A stretch of DNA of 64,000 bases from Hyphomicrobiales bacterium (lineage in GTDB: Bacteria > Pseudomonadota > Alphaproteobacteria > Rhizobiales > Rhizobiaceae). This document shows, in pieces, positions 41,468 to 50,548 of the stretch. A model generated the notes under the pieces. It was not told the DNA's origin and searched no databases. It was given only the letters and a program-made list of their open reading frames with translations. Location: NCBI GenBank assembly GCA_900470155.1, contig UBZT01000004.1, positions 296,583 to 360,582 on the forward strand. The letters are read 5' to 3'. Each line of letters opens with the position of its first letter. Position 1 is the first letter of the stretch. The translations under genes and the position numbers were made by a program.

Positions 41468-41546
41468 GCTGCGGATACCTCCTCCTCCCGGACCGCAGAC
41501 AAGCAGAAGCCCTCCGGTTTCGGGCCCGGAGGGCTTCGGCGTTTCT
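41468..41546 (+). ncRNA. Candidate sRNA with CCUCCUCCUCCC loop (alpha-r8/MmgR-like)
   Basis: Two hairpins follow each other. The first, CTGCGG (41469-41474) with CCGCAG (41493-41498), displays the anti-Shine-Dalgarno-like loop ATACCTCCTCCTCCCGGA. The second, GAAGCCCTCCGG/CCGGAGGGCTTC (41506-41537), ends in a short T-rich tail and looks like a terminator. This loop motif is the hallmark of the cuckoo/CcsR and MmgR-type sRNAs of alphaproteobacteria. A -10-like CTATCT lies just upstream at 41459-41464. Family membership is from memory of the motif; the ends are estimates. Confidence 0.6.
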
Positions 41547-41751
41547 GGACTGCGCTTCAAGTCTTGGCGACAAAGATGGCGGCCCCTCTGCATGACACTC
41601 TCGATTCCCGCATGACTTTGGAAAATAAGGGAAAAATACAGAAGGTAACCCTAAATTAAGCAAAGTGTATTTTATTGGGTCCGAAGTTACGGGGCCGATG
41701 CATGGCCACAGGAGGGACATGACATCCCGTTTCCCTATCGGAGTGTCGAGA

Positions 41752-43671
41752 ATGAAGCGCCCAAGCATCAAAGTGGCTATTGTTGCCATGTTGTCTCTCA
41801 TTGCAATCCTGATCGCCACCCTGTCCTTTGTGTCGCTGAGGGGCATCGGCACCTTGAACGGCAACACCCGCGAGATCAGCGGTTACTGGATCGAGCGGCT
41901 CGTTGTAGCCCGTACCATCAAGGGTGACTTCAACCTTTTGCGTCTTGCCTTTGCTAAGGAACTTCTGGCTGCGTCACCGGATGAACTGAAAGCAGACACC
42001 AACGCCATCAGCGCAGTGCAAGCCGAACTTGCCGGCGCCATCAAGGAATACGAAGGCGGCGTTCGCACGGAACGCGGCCGTCAGCTGATCACGCAGTTCA
42101 AGCAGTCCCTGGCTGTTTACGACAAGCTTGGCGAGGAACTGCATGCATTGAAGGAAGCTGGCAAGGAACAGGAAGCCGTCATGCTCCTGAAGACGGGGAT
42201 GGCCGACGCCGCCAACAAGGCCAATGCCGACGTCGACACGCTGGTCGCATTCGTCGTTGAACGGGTCAGGGACTTTGCCGCACAGAGCGAAAGCGCCTAC
42301 CAATCCGTTCTGGTCTGGACCATTGCTGTTGCCGCATTGGCATTCGCCGTCGCGATTGCTGGCGTACTGTTTGCCGTGACCGGTATCGCCAACCCGATCC
42401 GCCGCATCGCCGCCGCCATGCGCACGCTCGCCAGCGGTGATCTCGCAGCCGAAATCCCCTTTGGTGGTCGTGCGGATGAAATTGGAGACATGGCGTCGGC
42501 CGTCGAAGTCTTCCGCCAGGCCGGCCTGGCGAACAGAGAACTTGAGCGTAAGGCCGAGGAAGCCCGTGCTCGGGAAGGCGTGCTGGATGCCGAGAGCCGT
42601 CGCCGCGCCGCCGATGAGGCCGAAAAGCTGCGTTTTGCCACAGCAACACTCGGCAACGGCTTGAAGCGTCTCGCAGACGGTGACATTTCTTTCCAGCTCA
42701 CCGAGGCATTTGCCCCCGAATACGAACCGCTTCGCCAGGATTTCAACGGTTCGCTCAAACAGCTCGGCACGACGATCTCCTCCGTCCTCGACACCGTGCA
42801 CAGCATCGACAACGGCACCCGCGAAATCGCCTCGGGCGCAAATGACCTATCGAAGCGCACCGAACAGCAGGCTGCTGCCTTGGAAGAGACAGCCGCAGCC
42901 CTGGACCAGATTACCGTCAACGTGTCGAATTCGTCCAAGCGCACGGAGGAGGCCCGCTCGGTCGCCATCCTGGCCAATGAAAACACGACGAAGTCTGCGG
43001 AAGTGGTGTCCAACGCGGTCGATGCCATGCAGCGTATCGAACAGGCTTCCAGCCAGATCGCCAACATTATCGGCGTCATCGACGAGATCGCCTTCCAGAC
43101 CAACCTGCTTGCCCTGAATGCGGGCGTTGAAGCGGCCCGTGCCGGTGAAGCGGGCAAGGGTTTTGCCGTCGTCGCCCAGGAAGTCCGCGAACTCGCCCAG
43201 CGCTCGGCCAATGCCGCCAAGGAAATCAAGGGTCTGATCCAGAACTCCTCCGCCGAGGTTGACAACGGCGTCAAGCTTGTGCGCGACACCGGCGTCGCGC
43301 TGAAGGCGATCGGCGATTATGTGTCGCAGATCAATCACCTGATGGATGCTATCGCCACCTCCGCCCGCGAGCAGTCGACGGGCCTGGCCGAGGTCAACAC
43401 AGCCGTCAACCAAATGGATCAGACCACCCAGCAGAATGCCGCCATGGTCGAGCAATCGACGGCCGCGTCTGCCACATTGGCCCAGGAAGCCGGACGTCTG
43501 CGCAGTCTCGTCGGTCAGTTCAAGCTGGCGGGACAGGCCTCGGCGGCGCCGGCTATGGCCGATCGCGGCTACGCGTCTTCAACGGCTGTTCGGGCACCGT
43601 CGGCGCCGGTCCGTCGCGGGCCTGCCGTCCAGGGCAACCTGGCTGTCAAGGAAGAGTGGAGCGAGTTCTGA
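41752..43671 (+). CDS. Methyl-accepting chemotaxis protein with C-terminal CheR-tether-like tail
   Basis: A 639-residue transmembrane chemoreceptor. TM1 is at residues about 7-28, a periplasmic four-helix-bundle-like sensor spans about 30-185 (rich in Glu/Lys helices), TM2 about 187-208, followed by HAMP and the signalling domain with [20 protein letters not shown] at the tip. The protein ends in EEWSEF after a flexible Ala/Pro-rich linker; such W-x-x-F pentapeptides bind CheR/CheB. ATG at 41752 has GGAG eight bases upstream; the ATG at 41719 has GGAGGG only two bases away. The ligand is unknown. Confidence 0.9.
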   Translation: MKRPSIKVAIVAMLSLIAILIATLSFVSLRGIGTLNGNTREISGYWIERLVVARTIKGDFNLLRLAFAKELLAASPDELKADTNAISAVQAELAGAIKEYEGGVRTERGRQLITQFKQSLAVYDKLGEELHALKEAGKEQEAVMLLKTGMADAANKANADVDTLVAFVVERVRDFAAQSESAYQSVLVWTIAVAALAFAVAIAGVLFAVTGIANPIRRIAAAMRTLASGDLAAEIPFGGRADEIGDMASAVEVFRQAGLANRELERKAEEARAREGVLDAESRRRAADEAEKLRFATATLGNGLKRLADGDISFQLTEAFAPEYEPLRQDFNGSLKQLGTTISSVLDTVHSIDNGTREIASGANDLSKRTEQQAAALEETAAALDQITVNVSNSSKRTEEARSVAILANENTTKSAEVVSNAVDAMQRIEQASSQIANIIGVIDEIAFQTNLLALNAGVEAARAGEAGKGFAVVAQEVRELAQRSANAAKEIKGLIQNSSAEVDNGVKLVRDTGVALKAIGDYVSQINHLMDAIATSAREQSTGLAEVNTAVNQMDQTTQQNAAMVEQSTAASATLAQEAGRLRSLVGQFKLAGQASAAPAMADRGYASSTAVRAPSAPVRRGPAVQGNLAVKEEWSEF

Positions 43672-43700
43672 TCGCACCCACGACGGTTGCTTTTATATGC

Positions 43701-43734
43701 GATCGCCCCCGGTATCCGGGGGCGATTTGCGTTT
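43701..43734 (+). terminator. Intrinsic terminator
   Basis: ATCGCCCCCGG-TAT-CCGGGGGCGAT hairpin followed by TTGCGTTT, 30 bases after the chemoreceptor gene. Confidence 0.8.
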
Positions 43735-44038
43735 CGCCCTGTGACGCTTGACGAAGGTCCGACCGTTCGGGTTGCGTTTCAAAACCACCAACCTGACGCA
43801 GGATCTGGGACTTTTGCAGTTTGTCCCCAGCCAGCCTTGACAGTCGTCAAGTCGGAGCCGGAGCGGTAACGCCTTGTAAAGTGGTTTGAGCAACTATCCG
43901 GCCGATCGAACAGAACCGGCGGTCCCTGACGCGCGTCATGATGGTCGCGCACGCCCGGATCGGATCATGGACCCGCATTGCTGGCGCACGTTTTGTGTCG
44001 CCTGTGCCCCTCTCCCACGGGGTCGGAAAGTCGTCACT
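43735..44038. other. Intergenic region upstream of third chemoreceptor
   Basis: About 300 bases between terminator and start codon. An in-frame extension of the chemoreceptor reaches to 43886, but its residues do not look like protein of this family and it has no ribosome site. No RNA or operator was recognised. Confidence 0.4.
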
Positions 44039-46030
44039 ATGTCATTGAAAAATCTATCATTGAGCAAGAAACTCATTTTGACGTTCTGCGCCATCATGAC
44101 GGGCTGCTTCATCGCTTCGCTGGTGGTTTTGCTGCAGGCCTATGGCGCAAAGCTCGCCGCACGCGACCAGGATCGCTCGCAGCATATCGGCAGTCTCGTC
44201 GACGCGTCGGTGGCGGCGATGCTCGAACAGGCGGTCAACCAGCGCGGCTTCCTGCTCATGCGCAGCGACAGCACGCTTGGCGCGGTCACGGCAGAACGTC
44301 AGGCGCTGAACACGGCGATCGACGCGGCCAAGACAATGGCTGCCGGTGAACCGGATATCTTGCGTTCGCTCGACGCGATGCGCATGTCGGCCGACAGTTA
44401 TGCCAGCGAAGTTGTGGATCCGCAGATCCTTGCGGCCAAGGGCGATGCACCGCTGGCCGAGATCGTCGCAATCGGCCACATATCGAGCGGCGGTCAGTTG
44501 GACCAGTTCCGTCAGGCCGCAGCCGATATCAAGGCGTCGCTTGCCGCCCGCACGGCGAAGACCCGTGACGCGCTCGAAGCCGCCCATCGTCAGCTTGAGC
44601 TTGCCCTGTTCCTTGGCGCGGCGGTCGCCGGCGTCTTTGCCATTGGCCTCATCTATCTTCTCGCCCGATCGATCGTCACGCCGATCACCGGCATGACGGA
44701 AGCCATGACCAGCCTTGCTGCCGGCAACCACGCCATCGACGTTCCGGCCGTCGATCGCGGCGACGAGGTTGGCAAAATGGCCAAGGCCGTTCTGGTCTTC
44801 AAGGATGCGGCGATCGAAAGTGCCCGCATGGCCGAGGAGCGCCAGTCGATGCGCCAGCAGGCGGAAACGGAACGGCAGAAGAGTGAAGCCGAAAAGGCCC
44901 GCGAGGCCGAGGAAGTTGGGTTTGCCATGGGGCAACTGGCCGAAGGCCTCTCGGCGCTGGCCAATGGCGATGTCGTCTTCCGGCTGGACAAGCCTTTTGC
45001 CGCGCGCCTCGACAGCCTGCGCGGCAATTTCAACGACTCGCTCGACAAGCTTCAGGCCGCCCTGCATTCGGTCGGCGCCAATGCCCAGGCGATCAACGCC
45101 GGTGCAGCCGAGATCCGCGCTTCGGCCGATGATCTCTCCAGGCGCACGGAGCAGCAGGCAGCCTCCGTCGAGGAAACGGCGGCGGCCCTCGAACAGGTGA
45201 CGACCACGGTCAAGGATACCGCAAGGCGCGCCGAGAATGTCGGTGAGCTGGTGGCGCGTACCCGTACCGGCGCCGAGCGCTCCGGCACTGTCGTCCGCAA
45301 TGCGGTCCAGGCGATGACCGAGATCGAGAAATCGTCCGGGGCGATCGGCAACATCATCGGCGTGATCGAGGACATTGCCTTCCAGACCAATCTGCTGGCA
45401 CTGAATGCCGGTGTCGAGGCGGCCCGTGCTGGCGAAGCCGGCAAGGGCTTTGCCGTGGTTGCCCAGGAAGTCCGCGAACTGGCCCAGCGATCGGCCAATG
45501 CGGCCAAGGAGATCAAGGGACTGATCTCCAATTCCACCACTCATGTCGGCAACGGCGTGTCTCTGGTCGGCGAAACCGGTATCGAGCTGGAAAAGATTGT
45601 CGCGGCCGTGCAGGAAATCAGCCAGCACGTCAATGCGATCGTGACGGCGGCCCGCGAACAGTCGACCGGCCTGCAGGAAATCAACACCGCCGTCAACGCG
45701 ATGGATCAGGGCACCCAGCAGAACGCCGCCATGGTCGAACAGCAGACGGCAGCCTCGCATTCGCTGGCCGCAGAGGCAGGTTCGTTGAATACGCTGCTTG
45801 CCCAGTTCCGATTGGGCCAGGGGCAGCATGTGGCTGCACGACAGCCGGCCGCCGCCTTGCGCCAGTCCACCGCTACACCCACGGCAGCTCGCAAAGGTAC
45901 GCCTCAGGTTGCATCGGCGTCGCATTCCGCAGCGCCATCGCCGGCCAGGGCATTGGCCAGCAAGCTCGGTCGCGCCTTCGGCGGCGCCGCAGCCCCGGCA
46001 AAGTCGGAACAGGAATGGTCGGAATTCTGA
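44039..46030 (+). CDS. Methyl-accepting chemotaxis protein, CHASE3-like sensor
   Basis: A 663-residue chemoreceptor with TM1 at about residues 11-36, a short periplasmic helical sensor (about 38-185) whose segment [16 protein letters not shown] resembles CHASE3 or four-helix-bundle sensors, TM2 about 188-210, HAMP, and the signalling domain with [18 protein letters not shown] at the tip. The tail is a long Ala/Ser/Pro linker ending QEWSEF, the same kind of CheR/CheB-binding end as the preceding receptor. ATG at 44039 is chosen because the hydrophobic TM1 follows normally. The two receptors share architecture and are probably old duplicates. Confidence 0.9.
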   Translation: MSLKNLSLSKKLILTFCAIMTGCFIASLVVLLQAYGAKLAARDQDRSQHIGSLVDASVAAMLEQAVNQRGFLLMRSDSTLGAVTAERQALNTAIDAAKTMAAGEPDILRSLDAMRMSADSYASEVVDPQILAAKGDAPLAEIVAIGHISSGGQLDQFRQAAADIKASLAARTAKTRDALEAAHRQLELALFLGAAVAGVFAIGLIYLLARSIVTPITGMTEAMTSLAAGNHAIDVPAVDRGDEVGKMAKAVLVFKDAAIESARMAEERQSMRQQAETERQKSEAEKAREAEEVGFAMGQLAEGLSALANGDVVFRLDKPFAARLDSLRGNFNDSLDKLQAALHSVGANAQAINAGAAEIRASADDLSRRTEQQAASVEETAAALEQVTTTVKDTARRAENVGELVARTRTGAERSGTVVRNAVQAMTEIEKSSGAIGNIIGVIEDIAFQTNLLALNAGVEAARAGEAGKGFAVVAQEVRELAQRSANAAKEIKGLISNSTTHVGNGVSLVGETGIELEKIVAAVQEISQHVNAIVTAAREQSTGLQEINTAVNAMDQGTQQNAAMVEQQTAASHSLAAEAGSLNTLLAQFRLGQGQHVAARQPAAALRQSTATPTAARKGTPQVASASHSAAPSPARALASKLGRAFGGAAAPAKSEQEWSEF

Positions 46031-46060
46031 TCTGGCGACCATCTCGCTCTGTCACAACGC

Positions 46061-46095
46061 AAAAGACCCGGCGCGCAAGCGGCCGGGTCTTTTTT
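46061..46095 (+). terminator. Bidirectional intrinsic terminator
   Basis: AAAAGACCCGGC-GCGCAAGC-GGCCGGGTCTTTTTT: a strong stem with T residues on the plus strand and TTTT on the minus strand. It separates the chemoreceptor (plus) and the convergent DUF2188 gene (minus). Confidence 0.9.
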
Positions 46096-46116
46096 CATCG
46101 GACCAGATGTGATCCG

Positions 46117-46362
46117 CTACACGTCGTCAACGACATCCGTCTGCGGCCGGTCGGCGCCATCGGCATGCTCGTGATGCCAGTTGCCGGCCTCATCCTGCCA
46201 GCTGATCTCGGCATCACCATCGGCCAATTGCTGTGCACCGGCCGCGTGCCGTGCAGCACGTACGGCTTCGGCATGTGTCGCAAAGGCCTCGGAATAGACC
46301 GCGCCGAGCCGATAGGCATAGCCTTCGTCATGGGCGACGACGTGGTACGTTACCTTGGCCAT
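46117..46362 (-). CDS. DUF2188-like small protein (81 aa)
   Basis: A short acidic protein beginning MAKVTYHVVAHDEGYAYRLG. The order strand, aromatic turn, then helix THAEAVRAARHAAG, then strand AEISWQDEAG fits DUF2188, small proteins proposed to be stress-linked but without known activity. The acidic tail (DGADRPQTDVVDDV) is unstructured. It overlaps nothing and starts 12 bases after the stop of the DUF883-like gene, so the two form an operon. Confidence 0.65.
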   Translation of the reverse strand: MAKVTYHVVAHDEGYAYRLGAVYSEAFATHAEAVRAARHAAGAQQLADGDAEISWQDEAGNWHHEHADGADRPQTDVVDDV

Positions 46363-46373
46363 GCCGACGATCC

Positions 46374-46715
46374 TCAGTGCCACGACCAGCGGCTGTCGCG
46401 CGGCGCCGGTGTGGAGGTGGCGACCAGATAACCGATGAGGCCACCGATAATGCCGATGGTGAGCAGGGCGGTCGAGGTCGCGGTCGGATGGCGTCGCACG
46501 ACACCGGCAACGCTGTCTGCGCCATCACGGGCGTAATCGACAACGGCGCTGGCCGTCCGGGTCGCGCTCTGCGCTGCGGTCTGCGCGACATCCGACGCCT
46601 TGTTGCGCAGGTCGATACCCTTGCGGCTTGCCTGCTGTGCAATGACGTCCTGGAGTTCGCTCATCTGATCGCGCAGTTCGCGCAGTTCTGCCTGAAGGGC
46701 TGAATTCGTGGCCAC
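46374..46715 (-). CDS. DUF883/ElaB-like membrane-anchored protein
   Basis: A 113-residue protein with an amphipathic N-terminal coiled coil (NSALQAELRELRDQMSELQD), an Ala/Thr/Asp-rich middle, then a single transmembrane helix near the C-terminus (about residues 82-103, TALLTIGIIGGLIGYLVA). This matches ElaB/YqjD/DUF883 proteins, inner-membrane proteins linked to ribosome binding in stationary phase. The GTG at 46715 follows AAAGGATCC; a longer ATG form is less likely. It is followed by the DUF2188-like gene. Confidence 0.75.
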   Translation of the reverse strand: MATNSALQAELRELRDQMSELQDVIAQQASRKGIDLRNKASDVAQTAAQSATRTASAVVDYARDGADSVAGVVRRHPTATSTALLTIGIIGGLIGYLVATSTPAPRDSRWSWH

Positions 46716-46827
46716 GGTGGATCCTTTCACGTTGTTTCTGACTTCGAGAGACAAACGCCAGCACCGTGAAATTGTTCCATCGCCGCGACCGCCGATCTGG
46801 GAAAGACATGGAGATCTGGGAAAGACA

Positions 46828-46865
46828 CAGAAAAGCCCGACACGTTTCCGCGCCGGGCTTTTCTG
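46828..46865 (-). terminator. Intrinsic terminator of sodB
   Basis: CAGAAAAGCCCG and CGGGCTTTTCTG arms with a 14-base loop; a T-tract is present inside both arms, so it can act in both directions. It lies about 22 bases after the sodB stop. Confidence 0.75.
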
Positions 46866-46886
46866 TCAGAACAAAAGTCTGCCGAA

Positions 46887-47489
46887 TTACTTCGAGGCAG
46901 CTTCGTACATTTCCAGCACGTAATCCCAGTTGATCAGGCTGTCGACGAAGGCTTCGAGATACTTCGGACGGGCGTTGCGGTAGTCGATGTAGTAGGAATG
47001 TTCCCAGACGTCGACGCCGAGGATCGGCGAGGCACCGTGAACCAGCGGGTTCTCGCCGTTCGGGGTCTTGGAGATTTCCAGCTTGCCGTCCTTGACCGAG
47101 AGCCAGGCCCAGCCGGAACCGAACTGCGTCGTGCCAGCGGCGATGAAATCGGCCTTGAACTTGTCATAGCCACCAAGGTCGCTGTCGATTGCGGCCTGCA
47201 GCTTGCCAGGCAGGGTCTTGCCGCCGCCGTCCTTCTTCATCCAGTTCCAGAAGTGGATGTGGTTGTAGTGCTGGCCGGCATTGTTGAACAGGCCGGCATT
47301 CTTGCCATAGGACTGCTTGACAACCTCTTCCAGCGACAGGCCTTCGAGGCCCGAATCCTTCAGCAGGTTGTTGCCGTTGGTGACATAGGCCTGATGGTGC
47401 TTGTCGTGGTGAAACTCGAGGGTTTCAGCCGACATGAACGGGCCGAGCGAGTCGTAGGCATAGGGAAGGGCGGGCAATTCGAAGGCCAT
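46887..47489 (-). CDS. sodB: Superoxide dismutase, Fe/Mn family
   Basis: Converts superoxide to oxygen and H2O2 in the cytoplasm. The 200-residue protein has the four metal ligands in the usual places: His in EFHHDKHHQAYV (about residue 27), His in NNAGQHYNHIHFW (about 79), Asp and His in DVWEHSYYIDYRN (about 162-166). The FNNAGQHYNHIHFW region and length fit iron-type SodB, though Fe/Mn preference cannot be fixed by eye. Start at MAFELPALPY with a GGAG-like site upstream. Confidence 0.93.
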   Translation of the reverse strand: MAFELPALPYAYDSLGPFMSAETLEFHHDKHHQAYVTNGNNLLKDSGLEGLSLEEVVKQSYGKNAGLFNNAGQHYNHIHFWNWMKKDGGGKTLPGKLQAAIDSDLGGYDKFKADFIAAGTTQFGSGWAWLSVKDGKLEISKTPNGENPLVHGASPILGVDVWEHSYYIDYRNARPKYLEAFVDSLINWDYVLEMYEAASK

Positions 47490-47683
47490 GGTGGTATCTC
47501 CTCTTGGCAAAAGATTGCGTTTTGGCAGGTGACGGGAACATAGGTGCGGAACAGGGGTGAGGCAACCGCAGATCCGCTAAAATCGGTACGCGAGCGGAAA
47601 GATTTGTCTCGGCCTTGCCATGTTTTGCGGCAATGGTTTAGCCGGAGTCATACGGCTCGAGTTTTCATCCGAAGGAATATGAA

Positions 47684-48001
47684 ATGTCTCGCTTCACGCT
47701 TGTTTTCGCAATGGCTTTTGCAACATCCGCCGCGGCTTATGCGTCATCCGACACCGCCTGGGCGGACTTCGCCAAGGACGTCTCCACCAAGTGCCTCGAG
47801 GCTGCCAAAGGCAGTCTTGAAAAGCCGTCGATTGTCGTCGATCCCTTCGGCACCGAGAGTTATGGCGTGGCGATCCTGAATGGCAAGGCAGTTGGTGCGG
47901 ACGCCAGGGTCAGCTATCTCTGCGTCTACAACAAGCAGGACAAGACAGCCCAGATCGGCAGCGAATTGCCTGCCGACAAACTCGGCGTCACCATCCCCTG
48001 A
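47684..48001 (+). CDS. Small exported hypothetical protein (105 aa)
   Basis: A periplasmic-type protein with signal peptide (MSRFTLVFAMAFATSAAAYA) and a compact mature part of about 80 residues with two Cys (KCLEAAKG and YLCVYNK) that may form one disulphide. GAAGGA lies upstream of the ATG. It converges on the YkgJ-like gene with a six-base gap. No family recognised. Confidence 0.7.
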   Translation: MSRFTLVFAMAFATSAAAYASSDTAWADFAKDVSTKCLEAAKGSLEKPSIVVDPFGTESYGVAILNGKAVGADARVSYLCVYNKQDKTAQIGSELPADKLGVTIP

Positions 48002-48007
48002 CAGGCC

Positions 48008-48349
48008 TTATTTGAAGTAGACCTCCGGTTCCGGCAGCCCGTTCAGGCTGAAGCCGAACTCGGCCCGGGCGATCTTGCATTCCTCGTCGCCCGGCATGCA
48101 GGTCCGACAGACATGCGGCCTGACCGCGTAGACCGAACAGCCGACATGCTTGCCGACTTCGCCGGTCAGCGCCGAGCAGCGGCCGTTCTCGAACTTCATC
48201 CCGCTTTCGTCCTTGGCGATCATTGCCTCGGGAATGGCGGCAAGCTCCTCGTCGCTTTCAAGCGAAAAGCGCGGCCAGTCCGCCGAATAGGCGCAGCAGG
48301 CACCGCAGCTTTGACAGTCGAAGATCTCCGGGGGCGAGGTTTCCAGCAT
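48008..48349 (-). CDS. YkgJ-family cysteine-cluster protein
   Basis: A 113-residue protein whose Cys pattern (DCQSCGACC near residue 14, RCSALTG, GCSVYAVRPHVCRTC) is the signature of the YkgJ/UPF0153 family, thought to bind zinc or an Fe-S cluster. The spacing C-x2-C-x2-CC then CxxY...RPxxC is complete. The start at 48349 lies 10 bases after the MFS stop, so it is the second gene of that operon. Biological role unknown. Confidence 0.85.
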   Translation of the reverse strand: MLETSPPEIFDCQSCGACCAYSADWPRFSLESDEELAAIPEAMIAKDESGMKFENGRCSALTGEVGKHVGCSVYAVRPHVCRTCMPGDEECKIARAEFGFSLNGLPEPEVYFK

Positions 48350-48359
48350 TAGCCCCGCC

Positions 48360-49532
48360 TCAGGTCCGCTGCCGGATGTGCAGCAGGTTGACCGCAAAAA
48401 CGAAGGTGAAGACCAGCATCAAAAGACCGGTAAACACCGGCCCGGCATCGACCGAGACGAGATCCATGCTGGCCCCCGTGGCGCCCGAGCCGAAGGCGCT
48501 GCCGATCGCATAGGACAGGGCAAAGACGGCGCTGCCCGACACCAGCAGTCCGCCACGGAAGCGCTCACCCAGCAGCGTCAGGCTGGCGGTATAAAGCGAG
48601 AAGCTGGCGGCCCCGAGAATGGAGACGGCAATGAGCAGGCCTGCCTGCGATGTCATCAGCGGCAGGGCCAGGAAGGCGAGTGCGGCAATCAGCGAACCGG
48701 AGACCGCCACCACCGGCCGCGACACGCGGTCGAGCAGCCAGCCGACGAACGGCTGCGCGATCGCCGTCGGCAGGGCGACCATGGTGACGACGAAGGCGGC
48801 GAAATTGGTCGAATAGCCACGCTCGACGAAATAGAGCGGGATCATCGAGATCGCGGCGATGTCCGAAAAACCGAAGGCAAGAACCATCAGCGTCAGGATC
48901 GGCGCAAGCTTGACGAAGGTCACGAGCCCGCCCGCCTGCGACGCTTCCGGCTTGGTCTTGGCGTAGCGTCCAAGCATGACCGAGGCAAAGGCGACCAAAG
49001 CGACATAGGCCGCCGTCAGCGCAAAAGCGAAACCGCCTTCGATGCCGATCAGCGGAATGGCGAGTGGGCCAGCGGCAAAACCGGCACACATGCCGGCGCT
49101 ATAGGCTCCGGAAACCCGCCCGCGTATCCGGTCGGGACAGGCCGTGTTCAGCCAGGCTTCGCTCACCGTGTAGATGATGCTGGTGCAGAAGCCGAGCAGG
49201 AAACGTGCAGCGAACCACACCCACAGCTGGTCGAAAGCGGAAAAGGTCGCGAGCGCTACCGAGACGCCGCACAGGGCGGCGAGGATCAACCGGTCGCCGC
49301 GCATCCTGCGCGTCAGGGTGCCGATCATCAATGTCGATGAGGCAAGCCCGAGCGCAAACACCGACGCGTTCAGTCCAGACATCGTCGAAGACACGCCACG
49401 GCTTTCAAGGATCAGCGCAATCAGCGGATAAGTCAGTCCCTGGCCGACGGCAAAGGCAGTAACCCCCAGGATGACGACGCCGATCGCGGCCCAATCGGGC
49501 GCGAAGTCCTCCGCGGTCGTCACACTGTGCAT
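48360..49532 (-). CDS. Major facilitator superfamily transporter
   Basis: A 390-residue inner-membrane transporter with 12 predicted spans. The loop after TM2 has the MFS motif-A-like TLTRRMRGDRLI (about residues 73-84), and the family-specific segment FLLGFCTSIIYTVSEAWLN (about 112-130) is like the YcaD/ YfkF-type drug or metabolite exporters. Start ATG follows GGAGGTCCCC. Substrate unknown. The YkgJ-type gene follows it on the same strand. Confidence 0.88.
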   Translation of the reverse strand: MHSVTTAEDFAPDWAAIGVVILGVTAFAVGQGLTYPLIALILESRGVSSTMSGLNASVFALGLASSTLMIGTLTRRMRGDRLILAALCGVSVALATFSAFDQLWVWFAARFLLGFCTSIIYTVSEAWLNTACPDRIRGRVSGAYSAGMCAGFAAGPLAIPLIGIEGGFAFALTAAYVALVAFASVMLGRYAKTKPEASQAGGLVTFVKLAPILTLMVLAFGFSDIAAISMIPLYFVERGYSTNFAAFVVTMVALPTAIAQPFVGWLLDRVSRPVVAVSGSLIAALAFLALPLMTSQAGLLIAVSILGAASFSLYTASLTLLGERFRGGLLVSGSAVFALSYAIGSAFGSGATGASMDLVSVDAGPVFTGLLMLVFTFVFAVNLLHIRQRT

Positions 49533-49577
49533 GGGGACCTCCTAGCGCTGTTCAGCACCCGCTTATCTTGGCTTCCT

Positions 49578-50141
49578 CTATCGGGACAGGGCTGGGAAGT
49601 CCAGCAGGATCAACTTTATCGTGGCGACCGGCAGGTATAATCGACGAGGATTCGATGGCAGCGGCTGGAAGCCATAGCGGATGTAAAGCGCACTCCGGCG
49701 CTCGACAAGGTCGGCATTTCCATCGTCGAGAACATCGAGAATGACGACAGAAATGCCGATCCTCTCGGCTGCATGCATGACGCGCAAAAGGGCGTCGATC
49801 AGCAGGTCGCCACCATATCCTTGTCCTGCATGACGTCTATCGACCCCGATCATCGAGATAAAGGCTGCGGGGATCGATCCGTTCGATGGCCGCGTCTTGG
49901 AGAAACGCGCTGGAAGATCCTGATAATCGACAGCATGCGCATTGAGCGCGTAGAAGCCGATCACATCGCTATCTTGCGAGACCATGACAAAGACACGGGT
50001 ATTGCCGGCTTTTGAAAGTTTGTTGGCCGTCTTTCTGAAATAGTTGTCAACCGCAGCGACACCACAGGAAAACCCGTCGCGATCGTGCCGTGCCGGATCC
50101 AGTGGCTCTATGGCAACCGTGTGCGGCGCCCGTCTGCTCAT
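49578..50141 (-). CDS. GNAT-type toxin (TacT-like acetyltransferase)
   Basis: A 187-residue acetyltransferase of the TacT/AtaT class, whose members block translation by acetylating the amino acid on charged tRNA. The order is FSCGVAAVDNYFRKTANKLSKAG (about residues 24-46), DVIGFYALNAHAV, ISMIGVDRRHAGQGYGGDLL (acetyl-CoA loop near 95-114) and ALYIRYGFQPLP (about 150-161), matching TacT with its conserved Tyr. It starts at an ATG overlapping the antitoxin stop by four bases (ATGA). The pairing with a DUF1778 antitoxin makes the identification strong. The charged tRNA target is not predicted. Confidence 0.9.
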   Translation of the reverse strand: MSRRAPHTVAIEPLDPARHDRDGFSCGVAAVDNYFRKTANKLSKAGNTRVFVMVSQDSDVIGFYALNAHAVDYQDLPARFSKTRPSNGSIPAAFISMIGVDRRHAGQGYGGDLLIDALLRVMHAAERIGISVVILDVLDDGNADLVERRSALYIRYGFQPLPSNPRRLYLPVATIKLILLDFPALSR

Positions 50142-50446
50142 TTTGCAGTGACACGTTTCTGATAGCTGTCGAAAGCCGCGCGCAAAGCCGCCGTCGGGGC
50201 CGGCACTTCGTCCAGGGCTTCGAAAAACACTGCGTGATCCAGTGGCGCCAGTCGCGTGCGATCATGCGCTTCAATGGTTTCCAGCGCTGAAGCATAGGCA
50301 GCGTTCATGGTGAAGACCGAGTCATCAAGGCCGCGCAGCGCTGCCGCGCGTTGGATCGCTTTTTTGATATGCGGCTTGGTGCGGAAATTCATCCGTTCGC
50401 TGGCACGCTCAGTCGTCGTGTCGATACTGTCCTTGCCTGCGCCCAT
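50138..50446 (-). CDS. DUF1778 ribbon-helix-helix antitoxin (TacA-like)
   Basis: A 102-residue antitoxin. The N-terminal RHH DNA-binding part is ERMNFRTKPHIKKAIQRAAALRG (about residues 18-40), followed by SVFTMNAAYASALETIE and a C-terminal toxin-binding tail. It autorepresses the operon together with the toxin. ATG at 50446 follows GGAGG at a good distance; a longer form upstream would cover the operator and is rejected. Gene order antitoxin-toxin with four-base overlap is standard for TacAT systems. Confidence 0.9.
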   Translation of the reverse strand: MGAGKDSIDTTTERASERMNFRTKPHIKKAIQRAAALRGLDDSVFTMNAAYASALETIEAHDRTRLAPLDHAVFFEALDEVPAPTAALRAAFDSYQKRVTAK

Positions 50447-50480
50447 GGCTGCCGCCTCCGATAGAGTGAAAGCACATATT

Positions 50481-50499
50481 GTACGCCGAACCGGCGTAC
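50481..50499 (-). promoter_or_regulatory. Palindromic operator of the TacA/TacT-like operon
   Basis: GTACGCCG-AAC-CGGCGTAC is a perfect inverted repeat with a three-base centre, 35 bases upstream of the antitoxin start, the expected place for RHH autoregulation. Confidence 0.8.
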
Positions 50500-50548
50500 G
50501 CTTCAATGTCTGCTGATCGTCGGTGCCAGCAACAGGCCATCACGGAGA

